Assembly (NCBI GenBank): GCA_949517355.1
Contig: CATDIL010000001.1
Location: forward strand, 1 to 64,000
Source: an uncultured Mycoplasmatota bacterium
Lineage (GTDB): Bacteria > Bacillota_I > Bacilli_A > Mycoplasmatales > Mycoplasmoidaceae
DNA length: 64,000 nt
Reading direction: 5' to 3'
Shown: in pieces, positions 56,059 through 64,000 of the stretch
How positions within the stretch are numbered: the first letter of the stretch is position 1
How the letters are laid out: each line of letters opens with the position of its first letter
Position numbers and translations under genes: made by a program
The notes under the pieces: generated by a model
Database searches by the model: none
Seen by the model: the letters and a program-made list of their open reading frames with translations, nothing else
Told to the model about the DNA's origin: nothing

Positions 56059-57324
56059 TTATCCTCCTAATTTAGCTGATCATTTTGTAGTTATTAAACC
56101 AATGTTTAATAACACATCTCTCTTCACGCTTCTATTTGCATATTCTTGTGAAACATATGGATCAATGCTATATTTAATATGGTTTTTAGATTTTTGAACA
56201 TTGTATGTGTATTCAATTGAACCTACTAACACATCAATGTTGTTATCATCAATTCCGATGATATTAGTTTTAAAGAATTCATAGTTAATGTTAGTTGAAA
56301 TGTCTAAAAAACTATAAGCCATACTGTTTGCATTTATATATATATGGTCATAAGACAATTGATTCTTTCTACATAAAATATCATTAATCTTGTTTTGAAC
56401 AACATTCATAAATTTTTGATTAATAATCTTAACATATTTTGTTAATTCGCCAGCAGAAGCACACATTAAATTTAAGAATTTTGGTTTATGCACATTGATT
56501 AAAGAAGTTGATGAATCAACTAGATTAACTGTTTGTAATGAATCAATGATTGGAATTAAATTAACATTTTCTGGAATGTTAAACTTGTGTTTTAATTCAT
56601 CAACCATTCAGTTGCTGCCTCAATTTAACGATTCAGAATGAATTAGAATATTATGAGTGTCATAGAAGTTAATGGTTGAGCTATCACTTTTAACATCGAT
56701 TACAACATTTTTCTTTCCTGAATTAGATCTAGCTAATAAACCACCAAACGATAATTGATTGTTAATAAAACCAATTATTGAAACTTTACATTCGTGAACT
56801 AAATCTCTAAATGCTTTAAGAAAATCAGCATTTGCTACATATGCATAATATTCAAAATTAATATTTTTTCCAGTTTTACCATATGGGAATTCACTATGAT
56901 TCATTCCATCTAACGTTCATAAATATGGGTGTAAATCAATGATAGTTTTATCATTGTTACCATTTAAGAAGTTAACTTTTGATGTGTAAGACATGTAATC
57001 AGCTAAATCTAATTCATGATCAATCTTAACTTCATGATCAGTAGAAATATTTTTAATAATTTCTACTGGCATATAACTAATATTTACAATGTAACGTTTA
57101 ACAACGATACCGATAAATTCATCAGCCTTAGTTAACATATTTAATAATGTTTTAGACAATTCTTCTTTGTTAATAAACTGATTATTCGCATTTAAGTAGT
57201 TTAAACTAACGCAATTGTTATACAAACAATTAACTTTACCAGATTCAGCACGTTCAACTACAAGAACTTTAATTCTTGATTTATTAAATGAAATTACTCC
57301 ATATACATTTTTCAAGTTATACAT
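56059..57324 (-). CDS. FtsA-like actin-family protein (MG223-like position)
   Basis: 421 aa between rsmH and ftsZ, where M. genitalium has MG223. Segments resemble the FtsA/actin ATP core: phosphate-1 VYGVISFNKSRIKVLVVERA, phosphate-2 NVVIDVKSDSSTINFYD followed by HSESLNWGSNW, and adenosine-like KNQLSYDHIYINANSMAYSF. Actin-core Asp/Gly residues are partly replaced, so ATPase activity is uncertain. FtsA tethers FtsZ to the membrane; no C-terminal amphipathic helix is obvious (ends KWSAKLGG). Start at 57324 follows the SD AAGGAGGT, which lies inside the end of rsmH. Several UGA Trp codons. Confidence 0.6.
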
Positions 57325-58259
57325 TAGTTGTACCTCCTTAAGCATCTTAGCTTTGCACTACGTGCACGATTATTTAATTTAACCTCTTCTTGTGAGGCAA
57401 CAATTGGTTTTTTAGTTAATATCTCAAAATCAGTTGCTGTATTCATAATTGGAACTTCTTTTGGGATATGTGTTACAGTTATATTGTTAAAGAATTGTTT
57501 CACAATTCTATCTTCCAAAGAATGGAAAGTAATAATTACCATTCTACCATCCTTATTTAATAAGTTAATTCCATCATTCAATAATTTTTTTAAATTATCT
57601 AACTCATGATTTACTTCAATTCTAATTGCTTGGAAATAAACACGAGCTGGATGTTTAGATTTAAATAATTCTTTTTTATTAATATTGTTTTTAATAATAT
57701 TAACTAATTCATCAGTTGTTTCGATAGCATGATTTTTACGAGTTAAAATAATTGCATTAACAATTCTTCTTGGATTTGATACTTCACCGTATTGTTTAAA
57801 GATTCTTGTTAATTTTTTTGCATCATATTCATTAATAACCTTGTAAGCATCTAATGAATCATTTTGATTCATTCTCATGTCAAGTCTTGCATTTTGGTGA
57901 TAACTAAATCCACGTTTTGCATCATCAAACATAGGAGAACTAACACCAAGATCAGCAATAATACCATCGACTTTCGAAATATTTAGTTTGTTCAAAATCA
58001 TTTTGATATTTTTGAAATTATCATTAACCAAAATAACATTAATGTTGTTTTGATATTTTTTTAGTAAGTAGTCATAAGCTTGTTTGTCTGTATCTAAACA
58101 AATAATCTTGCCTTCATCATTTAAGCAAGATAAAATTTTATTTGTATGTCCACCTCTTCCACAAGTGCAATCTATATAGACGCCGTTAGGTTTTATTGAC
58201 AAATACTTTATTGATTCGTTAAGTAAAACTGGATTATGTAAACTATTCATTGTCTTCAT
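57324..58259 (-). CDS. rsmH: 16S rRNA (cytosine1402-N4)-methyltransferase
   Basis: Also called MraW; methylates C1402 in 16S rRNA. 311 aa. SAM site YIDCTCGRGGHTNKIL, IIADLGVSSPMFDDAKRGFSY, RVYFQAIRIEVNHELDNLK, MVIITFHSLEDRIVKQFF and ARSAKLRCLRRY are the family motifs. Starts at 58259 (alternative ATG 58250), overlapping mraZ by 17 nt. Its last codons include the Shine-Dalgarno of the next gene, and the stop overlaps that ATG (TAATG). Confidence 0.96.
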   Translation of the reverse strand: MKTMNSLHNPVLLNESIKYLSIKPNGVYIDCTCGRGGHTNKILSCLNDEGKIICLDTDKQAYDYLLKKYQNNINVILVNDNFKNIKMILNKLNISKVDGIIADLGVSSPMFDDAKRGFSYHQNARLDMRMNQNDSLDAYKVINEYDAKKLTRIFKQYGEVSNPRRIVNAIILTRKNHAIETTDELVNIIKNNINKKELFKSKHPARVYFQAIRIEVNHELDNLKKLLNDGINLLNKDGRMVIITFHSLEDRIVKQFFNNITVTHIPKEVPIMNTATDFEILTKKPIVASQEEVKLNNRARSAKLRCLRRYN

Positions 58260-58677
58260 TTAATTTGTCCGCTACAGTTTCAAACACTTTATCTGTTTGG
58301 GCTTTATATTTGTTGTAAGTGTTTGCATCTCAAATTTCAATTTTGTTACCAACACCAATGATTGTTACACTTTTTGAAATTTTAGCTTCTGCTAATAAGT
58401 TAGCGGGAACTAAAATTCTTTTAGCATTATCTAATTTAATATCAGCAGCATTTGCTAATAATTGTCTTGTTACAATTCTTGTATCTTTTTTATTTTGAGC
58501 TAATGCACTTAATTTTGATGCATAGTCATTAAAAGAGTTTACATCTCTTACTTCTAAGCAGCAGTCAAAGCCTTTAGACACTACAACATCACTACCTAAA
58601 GCTTGTGCAAATTTTGCAGGCATTGATAGTCTGTTTTTAGAATCTAAGTTGTGATTGTACGTTCCTAGGAAAATCAT
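58243..58677 (-). CDS. mraZ: Transcriptional regulator MraZ
   Basis: DNA-binding ring protein that controls the division cluster. 144 aa with two SpoVT/AbrB-like repeats: MIFLGTYNHNLDSKNRLSMP, AKFAQALG and DIKLDNAKRILVPANLLAEA. Start at 58677 rather than 58719, since homologues begin with MFLG-type sequence. Upstream lie three MraZ boxes. In M. gallisepticum MraZ activates this operon. One UGA Trp at 58327. Confidence 0.95.
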
Positions 58678-58683
58678 ATTTAC

Positions 58684-58709
58684 CACTTTGTCCCACTTTT
58701 TAACACTTT
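58684..58709 (-). promoter_or_regulatory. Three MraZ boxes, 10-bp spaced
   Basis: CACTTT (AAAGTG on the minus strand) at 58684-58689, 58694-58699 and 58704-58709, each exactly 10 bp apart, i.e. one helical turn. AAAGTG[G/T] repeats with this spacing are the known MraZ-binding sites, here just downstream of the -10 box over the expected start site and leader. This location suggests control by MraZ of its own transcription. Confidence 0.85.
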
Positions 58710-58710
58710 T

Positions 58711-58738
58711 ATTATACATAAAAGATAAATTTTGTCAA
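58711..58738 (-). promoter_or_regulatory. Consensus promoter of the division operon
   Basis: On the minus strand TTGACA (58738-58733), a 16-nt spacer, TATAAT (58716-58711). A full match to the sigma-70/A consensus, which is rare in this window. Confidence 0.85.
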
Positions 58739-58784
58739 TTTTTTTTAAAAATTTATAAATATGCTTGGTTTGCAACCAGAAAAA

Positions 58785-58806
58785 AAGACGCCTTTTTAGC
58801 GCCTTA
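58785..58806 (-). terminator. Terminator after the ackA unit
   Basis: On the minus strand AAGGCGCT / GGCGTCTT around an A-rich loop, followed by TTTTTTT, 16 nt past the stop at 58822. It separates ackA and its small partner from the division operon on the same strand. High GC for this genome. Confidence 0.75.
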
Positions 58807-58821
58807 ATTCTTTTATTTTTT

Positions 58822-58974
58822 TTAGATTTTATGCTTTTTTTCAAAATCTTCTAGAGTAATGCAAATCCCTTCTCCGTCGCAGCATTTTTTGTTTTTACAT
58901 CTTGGATTTTTATCTAAATCTGCAATAAATTTTTCTAAATCATCTTGAGAAATTTTTTCTTCTTTTTTAACCAT
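58822..58974 (-). CDS. 50-residue Cys-rich micro-protein coupled to ackA
   Basis: Starts MVKKEEKISQDDLEKFIADL; the middle holds four cysteines in RCKNKKCCDGEGIC (spacing Cx4CCx5C), then ITLEDFEKKHKI to the stop. No membrane segment. The ATG lies 2 nt after the ackA stop, so it is probably translated from the same mRNA, and a terminator follows it. The cysteines could bind a metal ion or iron-sulfur cluster (inference). I do not recognise a family. Confidence 0.65.
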   Translation of the reverse strand: MVKKEEKISQDDLEKFIADLDKNPRCKNKKCCDGEGICITLEDFEKKHKI

Positions 58975-58976
58975 AA

Positions 58977-60170
58977 CTATTTAGTTAAATTTTGAACATC
59001 GTTTGCAATCATTAACTCTTCATCTGTTCTAACTCTATATATAGGATATGTAGCATTGTTTGAAGAAACCAAGATGTAATCATCGTATTTTTCAATTAAT
59101 TTTTTATCATTAATTTCTGCATTAAATAGCTTGATATTTTTGCAAGTTTCATTAACAATATAATTTTGGTTTTCACCAACGCCTGCTGTGAAAACAATTG
59201 CATCAACCTTTCCCTCTAATTCGTTTGCATATGAAACAACGTATTTAGCAATTCTTTTAACATACATTGTTAATGCAAATTTAGCATCTTTATTACCTTT
59301 TTCAAGTTTATTACATACATCACGAACATCTGATGAACCTACAAGTCCTTGTAAACCTGATTTTTTATTTAAAGTTTCATCTATTTGTTTATCATTCATT
59401 CCTTTTCTCATTAAGAAAACAGCAACAGATGGATCCATATCTCCACATCTTGTTCCCATTACTAATCCTTCTAATGGAGTTAACCCCATTGAAGTATCAT
59501 AAGATTTTGAGTTCTTAATTGCAGAAATAGAAGCACCATTACCAATATGACAAACAATTAAATTTACTTGTTTCTTATGAAGAATCTTTTCCATTTGCTT
59601 TGTAATGTATTTATATGAAATACCATGGTAACCAAATTTTCTAATTTCTCATCTATCTGCTAATTGTTTGTCAATTGCATATCTATAATTTAATTCAGGA
59701 ATTGTTGAATGAAATGAATTATCAAATGCTGCAATATTTTTTACCTTTGGTAATTTTTTCATGAAAATCTTAATAACTTTTAATTCATGAGGATTATGTA
59801 ATGGAGCTACTGGTATATGATCTTCAATAACTTTTAAACATTTATCATTTACAAGAACAGAGTCAGTGTAAACTGTACCACAGTTCACAACCCTATGACC
59901 AATACCACTAAACTCAGTAATTTTATTATAAATTTTATGAGCTTTCATTTGTTTCAAAATTAAATCAATTGCATCAGTATGGTCTTTAATATTGATTTTT
60001 TTCTGATAAGTCTTAAATTTCTTACCATCTAAGCAATTAATTTTAAAATTACCATCAATTCCAATTCTTTCACAAAGACCATAACAAATAACTTTATGAT
60101 TTTTGCCTAAAAATACTTTGTATTTTAATGAGCTGCTACCAGCATTAATAATTAATATTTTCTTATCCAT
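58977..60170 (-). CDS. ackA: Acetate kinase
   Basis: Acetyl phosphate + ADP to acetate + ATP, the final step of acetate formation from pyruvate. 397 aa. Start ILIINAGSSSLKYKVF, HRVVNCG, catalytic AFDNSFHSTIPE, FGYHGISYKYI, IVCHIGNGASISAI, GDMDPSVA and FTAGVGEN. Standard length. One UGA Trp at 59646. No pta in the window. Confidence 0.96.
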
Positions 60171-60231
60171 AATTTTGTTATTCTCTATTAAGAATTATAT
60201 TATTTATTTATATAATATAAATAATTAAAAT

Positions 60232-61017
60232 ATGATCAGAGTTATAAAAAGTTTCTTTCATTATTTACTAGTTCCATTTGTATTTATTAGTTTAGCTTGA
60301 AGTATATGAAGAGCAAAAGTAAAAGCTAAAAAATACAAAAGAGAACCGTTGGTTCATACAGCTGATGTTAGATATAAAATGGTTTACAAGATTTGCAAAA
60401 GAGTATTGTTTTGTAAAAATATTCATATAGATTCCCAAGGTTTTGAAGACATGTCATTAACTCCAAAACTATTAATTGGTAATCACAAATCTAATTTAGA
60501 TTCAATTGTAATGATTAAAGTTTTGTATGAAATAAATCCTAACTTCCGTTTTACTTTTTTGTGTAAAAAAGAGTTACAAAAAAATGCAGCTATTAGAGCT
60601 TGTATAGATTTGATTGATGGTATTTATATTGATCGTAATAATCCAAGAGCAATTCTTGATGTTATTAGACAAGAAAAAGAATTATTAAACCAAAACTATA
60701 CATTAGTTGTTTTTCCAGAGGGAACAAGAGTGTTCTCACATGAATTTGGAGAATTTAAACCTGGTGCATTTAAAGTGGCTTACGAAAGTTTTGTCCCAGT
60801 TGCTTTCTTCACACTTTATGGAACAAGCGGAAGACTTGATAAGAGTAAAGAGTATAAAACTAAAGGTGACATTGTTGTTAAATACAACGGCATGATGAGA
60901 CCTCAAGATTTTATTACAACAACTACAATTAATTTAGCTGGAAAAATAAAAAACATCATTAAAAATTCTTATGATAAAATTTTTAATGAGAATACTAAAA
61001 AAGGAGAAAAAAAATAA
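60232..61017 (+). CDS. plsC: 1-acyl-glycerol-3-phosphate acyltransferase PlsC
   Basis: Adds the second acyl chain to make phosphatidic acid. 261 aa. N-terminal membrane helix (4-24, UGA Trp twice), then motif I NHKSNLDS (the NHx4D box), FLCKKELQ, motif [13 protein letters not shown], and [16 protein letters not shown]. The 60232 start includes the membrane anchor; TATAAT at 60211-60216. Its stop overlaps the thyA ATG by one base (TAATG). Confidence 0.92.
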
Positions 61018-61886
61018 TGAAACAATATCTTGATTTATTACAACACATTTTAGATAAAGGTAAAAAAAGACACAACCGTACAGGAGTTGATACAATTTCA
61101 ACTTTTGGTTACCAGACAAGATATGATATTTCTGAATCTTTTCCATTGTTAACAACAAAAAAAGTTTTTTATAAATCTATGATTTATGAATTGCTTTGAT
61201 TTATTAAAGGGGACACTAATATTAAATACTTAGTTGATCATAACTGTAATATTTGAAATGAATGACCTTATGAAATTTACAAAAAATCCCCTGATTTTCA
61301 AGGCGAAGATCTAAAACAATTTGTAGAAAAAATTAGAAACGATGCTGAATTTGCTAAAAAACATGGTAATTTAGGTCCTGTTTACGGAAAACAATGAAGA
61401 GATTCTTATGGATTTGACCAATTACAAAATGTGGTCGATCAAATCAAGAATAATCCTGACTCTCGTAGATTAATTGTTTGTGCTTGAAACCCAAGCCAAG
61501 TATGTAATATGGCATTACCACCTTGTCATGCATTATTTCAATTTTATGTAGAGGATGGAAAATATTTATCATGTCAGCTATACCAAAGAAGTGCAGATGC
61601 TTTTTTAGGTGTTCCATTTAATATCCCAAGTTATTCATTATTAACTTACATAATTGCTGATATGACTGGATTAAAACCAAAAGAGTTTATTCACTCATTT
61701 GGCGATTTACATATTTATGTAAACCATTTAGATCAAGTACATGAGCAATTATCACGTACTCCTAAACACCAACCAAAACTAATTATTAAAAATCATCATG
61801 ATAGAATTGAAGACTATGTCTTTGAAGATTTTGAAATTGTAGATTACGATCCAGCTCCTGCAATCAAGGCTCCAGTTGCTGTATAA
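61017..61886 (+). CDS. thyA: Thymidylate synthase
   Basis: dUMP + methylene-THF to dTMP + dihydrofolate. 289 aa. [45 protein letters not shown], catalytic Cys 170 in [29 protein letters not shown] and [12 protein letters not shown] are all present. Several UGA Trp codons. Followed by folA after 9 nt, so the cell can reduce the dihydrofolate again. Confidence 0.97.
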
Positions 61887-61895
61887 ATAAAATAT

Positions 61896-62348
61896 ATGTT
61901 AAAAATGATTTGATGTGAAGATGCCAATCATGGTATCGGTATAAATAATAAAATGCCTTGAGATATCAAGGAAGAGATGAGACATTTTATAAAAACAACT
62001 AAAGGTCATACAGTTGTTATGGGTCGTAAAACTTTTGAATCAATTGGTAAGCCGTTACCAAATAGAACAAACATTGTTTTAACTAATAATCCTGACCTTA
62101 AAATTAATGGTGTTCAAATTATTCATGATTTTAACAAAATCATAGAATTAGCAAAATCACAAGATATTTTTATAATTGGTGGAGCATCTATATATAAGCA
62201 ATTTTTGCTATTTGCTGATGAATTAGTAATTTCAAAATTGCCTGATACTTACCATTGCACTGAATACTTAAATTTTGATTTATCAAATTTTAAACTTAAA
62301 AATACAGAAGATTTTGGATTATTCAAAGTTAACTATTATGCAAAATAA
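61896..62348 (+). CDS. folA: Dihydrofolate reductase
   Basis: Regenerates tetrahydrofolate using NADPH. 150 aa. MIWCEDANHGIGINNKMPWD (UGA Trp in the substrate loop), HFIKTTKGHTVVMGRKTFES, GKPLPNRTNIVLT, FIIGGASIYKQFL. The start at 61896 rather than the later 61977 includes the whole first strand. scpA starts 11 nt before its stop. Confidence 0.95.
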
Positions 62349-63150
62349 AGACATTGAGTTTAATATTGATATTGAAGGATTCTCTGGACCACTTGATGTT
62401 CTAGATACACTTATTCGTGAAAACAAGATGGACATTCTTGATCTTAATATTTCTTTATTAGCTAATCAATACTATGAATTTATTAAAAAGAATTTTAATA
62501 AATTCGAAATAGATAAATTAGGTAATTACCTTGTTATGGCTACTTATCTATTAGAGCTAAAGACAAAGAAAATCCTTCAAGGATTAGAACAAACTCAAGA
62601 AGAATCAAATTTTGAATATGAACGCGATAAACTAGTTGCTCAAATTATTGAATATCGTAAATATAAAGAAGTTTGTGAAAAGTTAAATATTAAACGTGAA
62701 AAACGTCAAACGCTTTATGCAAAATCAAGTGATATTACAAAATTGAAAGAAGGATCTGAACGTTTCTATATAGAAAAACTTCCAAGTTATATAAATCCAG
62801 ATAAATTATTGAAATCAATTATTAGTGCATATGAAAAATATCACTTCTCTTTATTTTCTAAAAATAAAATTATTGTCCAAGAATTGTCTGTTGATGACAT
62901 TAAAAAAGATCTTATTTCTTTTCTAAATACATCAAAAAAAATTACTTCTTTTGGTGAATATCTATTCTCGATAGATGAATTAAAAATTTCTGAACAATAT
63001 ATTGTCACAACTTTTTTAGCTCTTCTAGAATTAGTTAAATATGATGTTATAGTTTTGGAACAAAATGAACAAACAAATGAGATAATAATTACTATTAAGG
63101 ATCTAAATAATTCTAAAATAGCTTTGGGACAAGGAGGATTACATGAATAA
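62338..63150 (+). CDS. scpA: Segregation and condensation protein A
   Basis: Kleisin that bridges the SMC dimer for chromosome segregation. 270 aa. Typical beginning IDIEGFSGPLDVLDTLIREN, then MDILDLNISLLANQYYEFIK, and YLVMATYLLELKTKKIL. C-terminal winged helix: FLALLELVKYDVIVLEQNEQ. Start at 62338 overlaps folA by 11 nt. A GGAGG inside the end is the SD for scpB. Confidence 0.94.
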   Translation: MQNKDIEFNIDIEGFSGPLDVLDTLIRENKMDILDLNISLLANQYYEFIKKNFNKFEIDKLGNYLVMATYLLELKTKKILQGLEQTQEESNFEYERDKLVAQIIEYRKYKEVCEKLNIKREKRQTLYAKSSDITKLKEGSERFYIEKLPSYINPDKLLKSIISAYEKYHFSLFSKNKIIVQELSVDDIKKDLISFLNTSKKITSFGEYLFSIDELKISEQYIVTTFLALLELVKYDVIVLEQNEQTNEIIITIKDLNNSKIALGQGGLHE

Positions 63151-63715
63151 TAAATCAATTATTGAGAGTGTTCTATATACATCAGGAAATGATGGAGTTG
63201 ATATCAATACTTTTAAAAAAGTATTAGGCATTGAATCAGAAGAAATCATTAAGTTAATTAATGAGTTAAAAACTAAATATGAATCTGATCAAGACTCGGG
63301 TTTATTAATAAAAAAATATGGGAACTCTTTTTATTTATTGTCTAAAGAAGATAATAATCAACATATTGCTAAAGCAATGAATTATGCTTCCAAAAACCCC
63401 TTAACTCCTGCCATGATGGAAGTATTGGCAATCATCGCATACAATAATCCTTGCACATCAACTAAAATTGAAAAAATTAGAGGTGTGGACTCTAAAAATG
63501 CAATTAGTAAACTAATAGCATTAAATTTGGTTAAAGAAGCTGGACGTGACACAACTCCTGGCTGTCCATATTTATACAAGACAACTCAAGAATTCTTAAA
63601 TTTATTTGGTATTAAAGCTTTAAGTAACTTACCGAAATTAAAAGATTCTGATCAAAGTTTACTTGAAGAAACCGATGTTGATTTTTTCAATTCTAATAGA
63701 ATTGAAGAAGAATAA
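63143..63715 (+). CDS. scpB: Segregation and condensation protein B
   Basis: Dimer that binds ScpA in the SMC complex. 190 aa, two winged-helix domains: IIESVLYTSGNDGVDINTFK, then PLTPAMMEVLAIIAYNNPCT, KIEKIRGVDSKNAISKLIAL, EAGRDTTPGCPYLYKTTQEF. Overlaps scpA by 8 nt. End of the plsC-thyA-folA-scpA-scpB run. Confidence 0.95.
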   Translation: MNNKSIIESVLYTSGNDGVDINTFKKVLGIESEEIIKLINELKTKYESDQDSGLLIKKYGNSFYLLSKEDNNQHIAKAMNYASKNPLTPAMMEVLAIIAYNNPCTSTKIEKIRGVDSKNAISKLIALNLVKEAGRDTTPGCPYLYKTTQEFLNLFGIKALSNLPKLKDSDQSLLEETDVDFFNSNRIEEE

Positions 63716-64000
63716 TTATTCTACTCTTAAAATGATTGCAGCATAATCAATACCTGTATGCACAGTAATTACTGATGGTAAAACATCTCTTGGTGTTTTA
63801 TCATTTAATTTATATTCTTTCTTTAATAAATCTATTAATGGCTCAATGTGATACTTGTTGTCATGATAATTTACTTTCATTAAAACTGCGTTTTTAATTT
63901 TAGACTTATCTAAATTAATTCTTTCATTAAATGTTTTAGTTAAAATCTTAACACAATTTTCATATTTAGATGCTTTGTCTAAAAATACTAAACCATTATG
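63716..64000 (-). CDS. DegV-family protein, C-terminal part (runs off window)
   Basis: The 94 visible C-terminal residues include LMKVNYHDNKYHIEPLIDLLK and VITVHTGIDYAAIILRVE, where DegV proteins have G-x-H-T-G-P-G-A. DegV-family proteins bind fatty acids for FakA-type fatty-acid kinases. The Gly-Pro-Gly of the family is replaced by Gly-Ile-Asp. Convergent with scpB; stop codons are adjacent (TAA at 63713-63715 and 63718-63716). Confidence 0.65.
   Translation of the reverse strand, partial: HNGLVFLDKASKYENCVKILTKTFNERINLDKSKIKNAVLMKVNYHDNKYHIEPLIDLLKKEYKLNDKTPRDVLPSVITVHTGIDYAAIILRVE

Overview
The window is a piece of a mollicute (Mycoplasma-type) chromosome. UGA has to be read as tryptophan in most genes: without that, ClpB, AlaS, GuaA, Ffh, MnmG and many others break at conserved Trp positions, and with it every one of them is intact. 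The DNA is very AT-rich, genes are packed with 1-17 nt overlaps, tRNA genes encode their own CCA, there are no cell-wall synthesis genes beside mraZ-rsmH-ftsZ, and lipoproteins are present. BspA-like leucine-rich-repeat surface proteins next to otherwise typical Pneumoniae/Ureaplasma-type gene clusters suggest the Malacoplasma/Ureaplasma side of the mollicutes; Candidatus Malacoplasma girerdii, which is known for BspA-like proteins, is one candidate. That species-level idea is inference.

Layout. 1-900: two related surface-protein genes on the minus strand, one cut by the window edge and behind a promoter with a 19-nt A tract, the other without its 5' end. 965-5017: heat-shock operon clpB-dnaJ-grpE with two CIRCE operators. 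5184-5799: seven minus-strand tRNA genes (Pro, Met, Ile2, Ser, fMet, Asp, Phe in transcription order). 5903-16226 (minus): rpsO, a lipoprotein behind a T16 tract, infC-rpmI-rplT with a structured leader, a BspA-like lipoprotein, pyk, mtaB, a membrane protein, nusB, an Asp23-like protein, efp, pepD. 16281-19029 (minus): membrane protein, pncB, plsY. 19069-27936 (plus): pncA, parE-parC, yqeG, fused nadD-yqeK, mtnN, trmB, ldh. 27945-36134 (minus): YfcC-type transporter, guaB-guaA, alaS, fmt. 36175: cutC (plus). 36792-51459 (minus): ECF S component, membrane protein, comEC-holA, ffh, tyrS, mnmG-rsmG-ParA-like, and the deoD-deoC-deoA-cdd-phosphomutase cluster. 51501-54566: mnmA (plus), purB (minus), an AlkA-type glycosylase (plus). 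54605-60170 (minus): division operon mraZ-rsmH-ftsA-like-ftsZ, then ackA with a tiny Cys-rich protein. 60232-63715 (plus): plsC-thyA-folA-scpA-scpB; the window ends in a partial degV.

Together the genes describe a fermenting, host-dependent cell. Pyruvate kinase, lactate dehydrogenase and acetate kinase make ATP and re-oxidise NADH. PncA, PncB and NadD cover most of nicotinamide-to-NAD salvage. The deo cluster, MtnN, GuaA/GuaB, PurB, ThyA and FolA recycle or interconvert nucleosides and nucleotides. An ECF S component and a YfcC-type carrier import nutrients. PlsY and PlsC begin phospholipid synthesis. Control signals that can be read include CIRCE, MraZ boxes, an infC leader, and homopolymer tracts at lipoprotein promoters. 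Several start codons lie only a few bases after a TATAAT box, which implies leaderless mRNAs.

I did not find a clearly new multi-gene system. The most interesting signals are the putatively phase-variable surface-protein promoters with a promoterless-start BspA copy, the degenerate ParA-like protein beside mnmG-rsmG, the Cys-rich micro-protein coupled to ackA, and altered key residues in EF-P, FtsZ and initiator tRNA.
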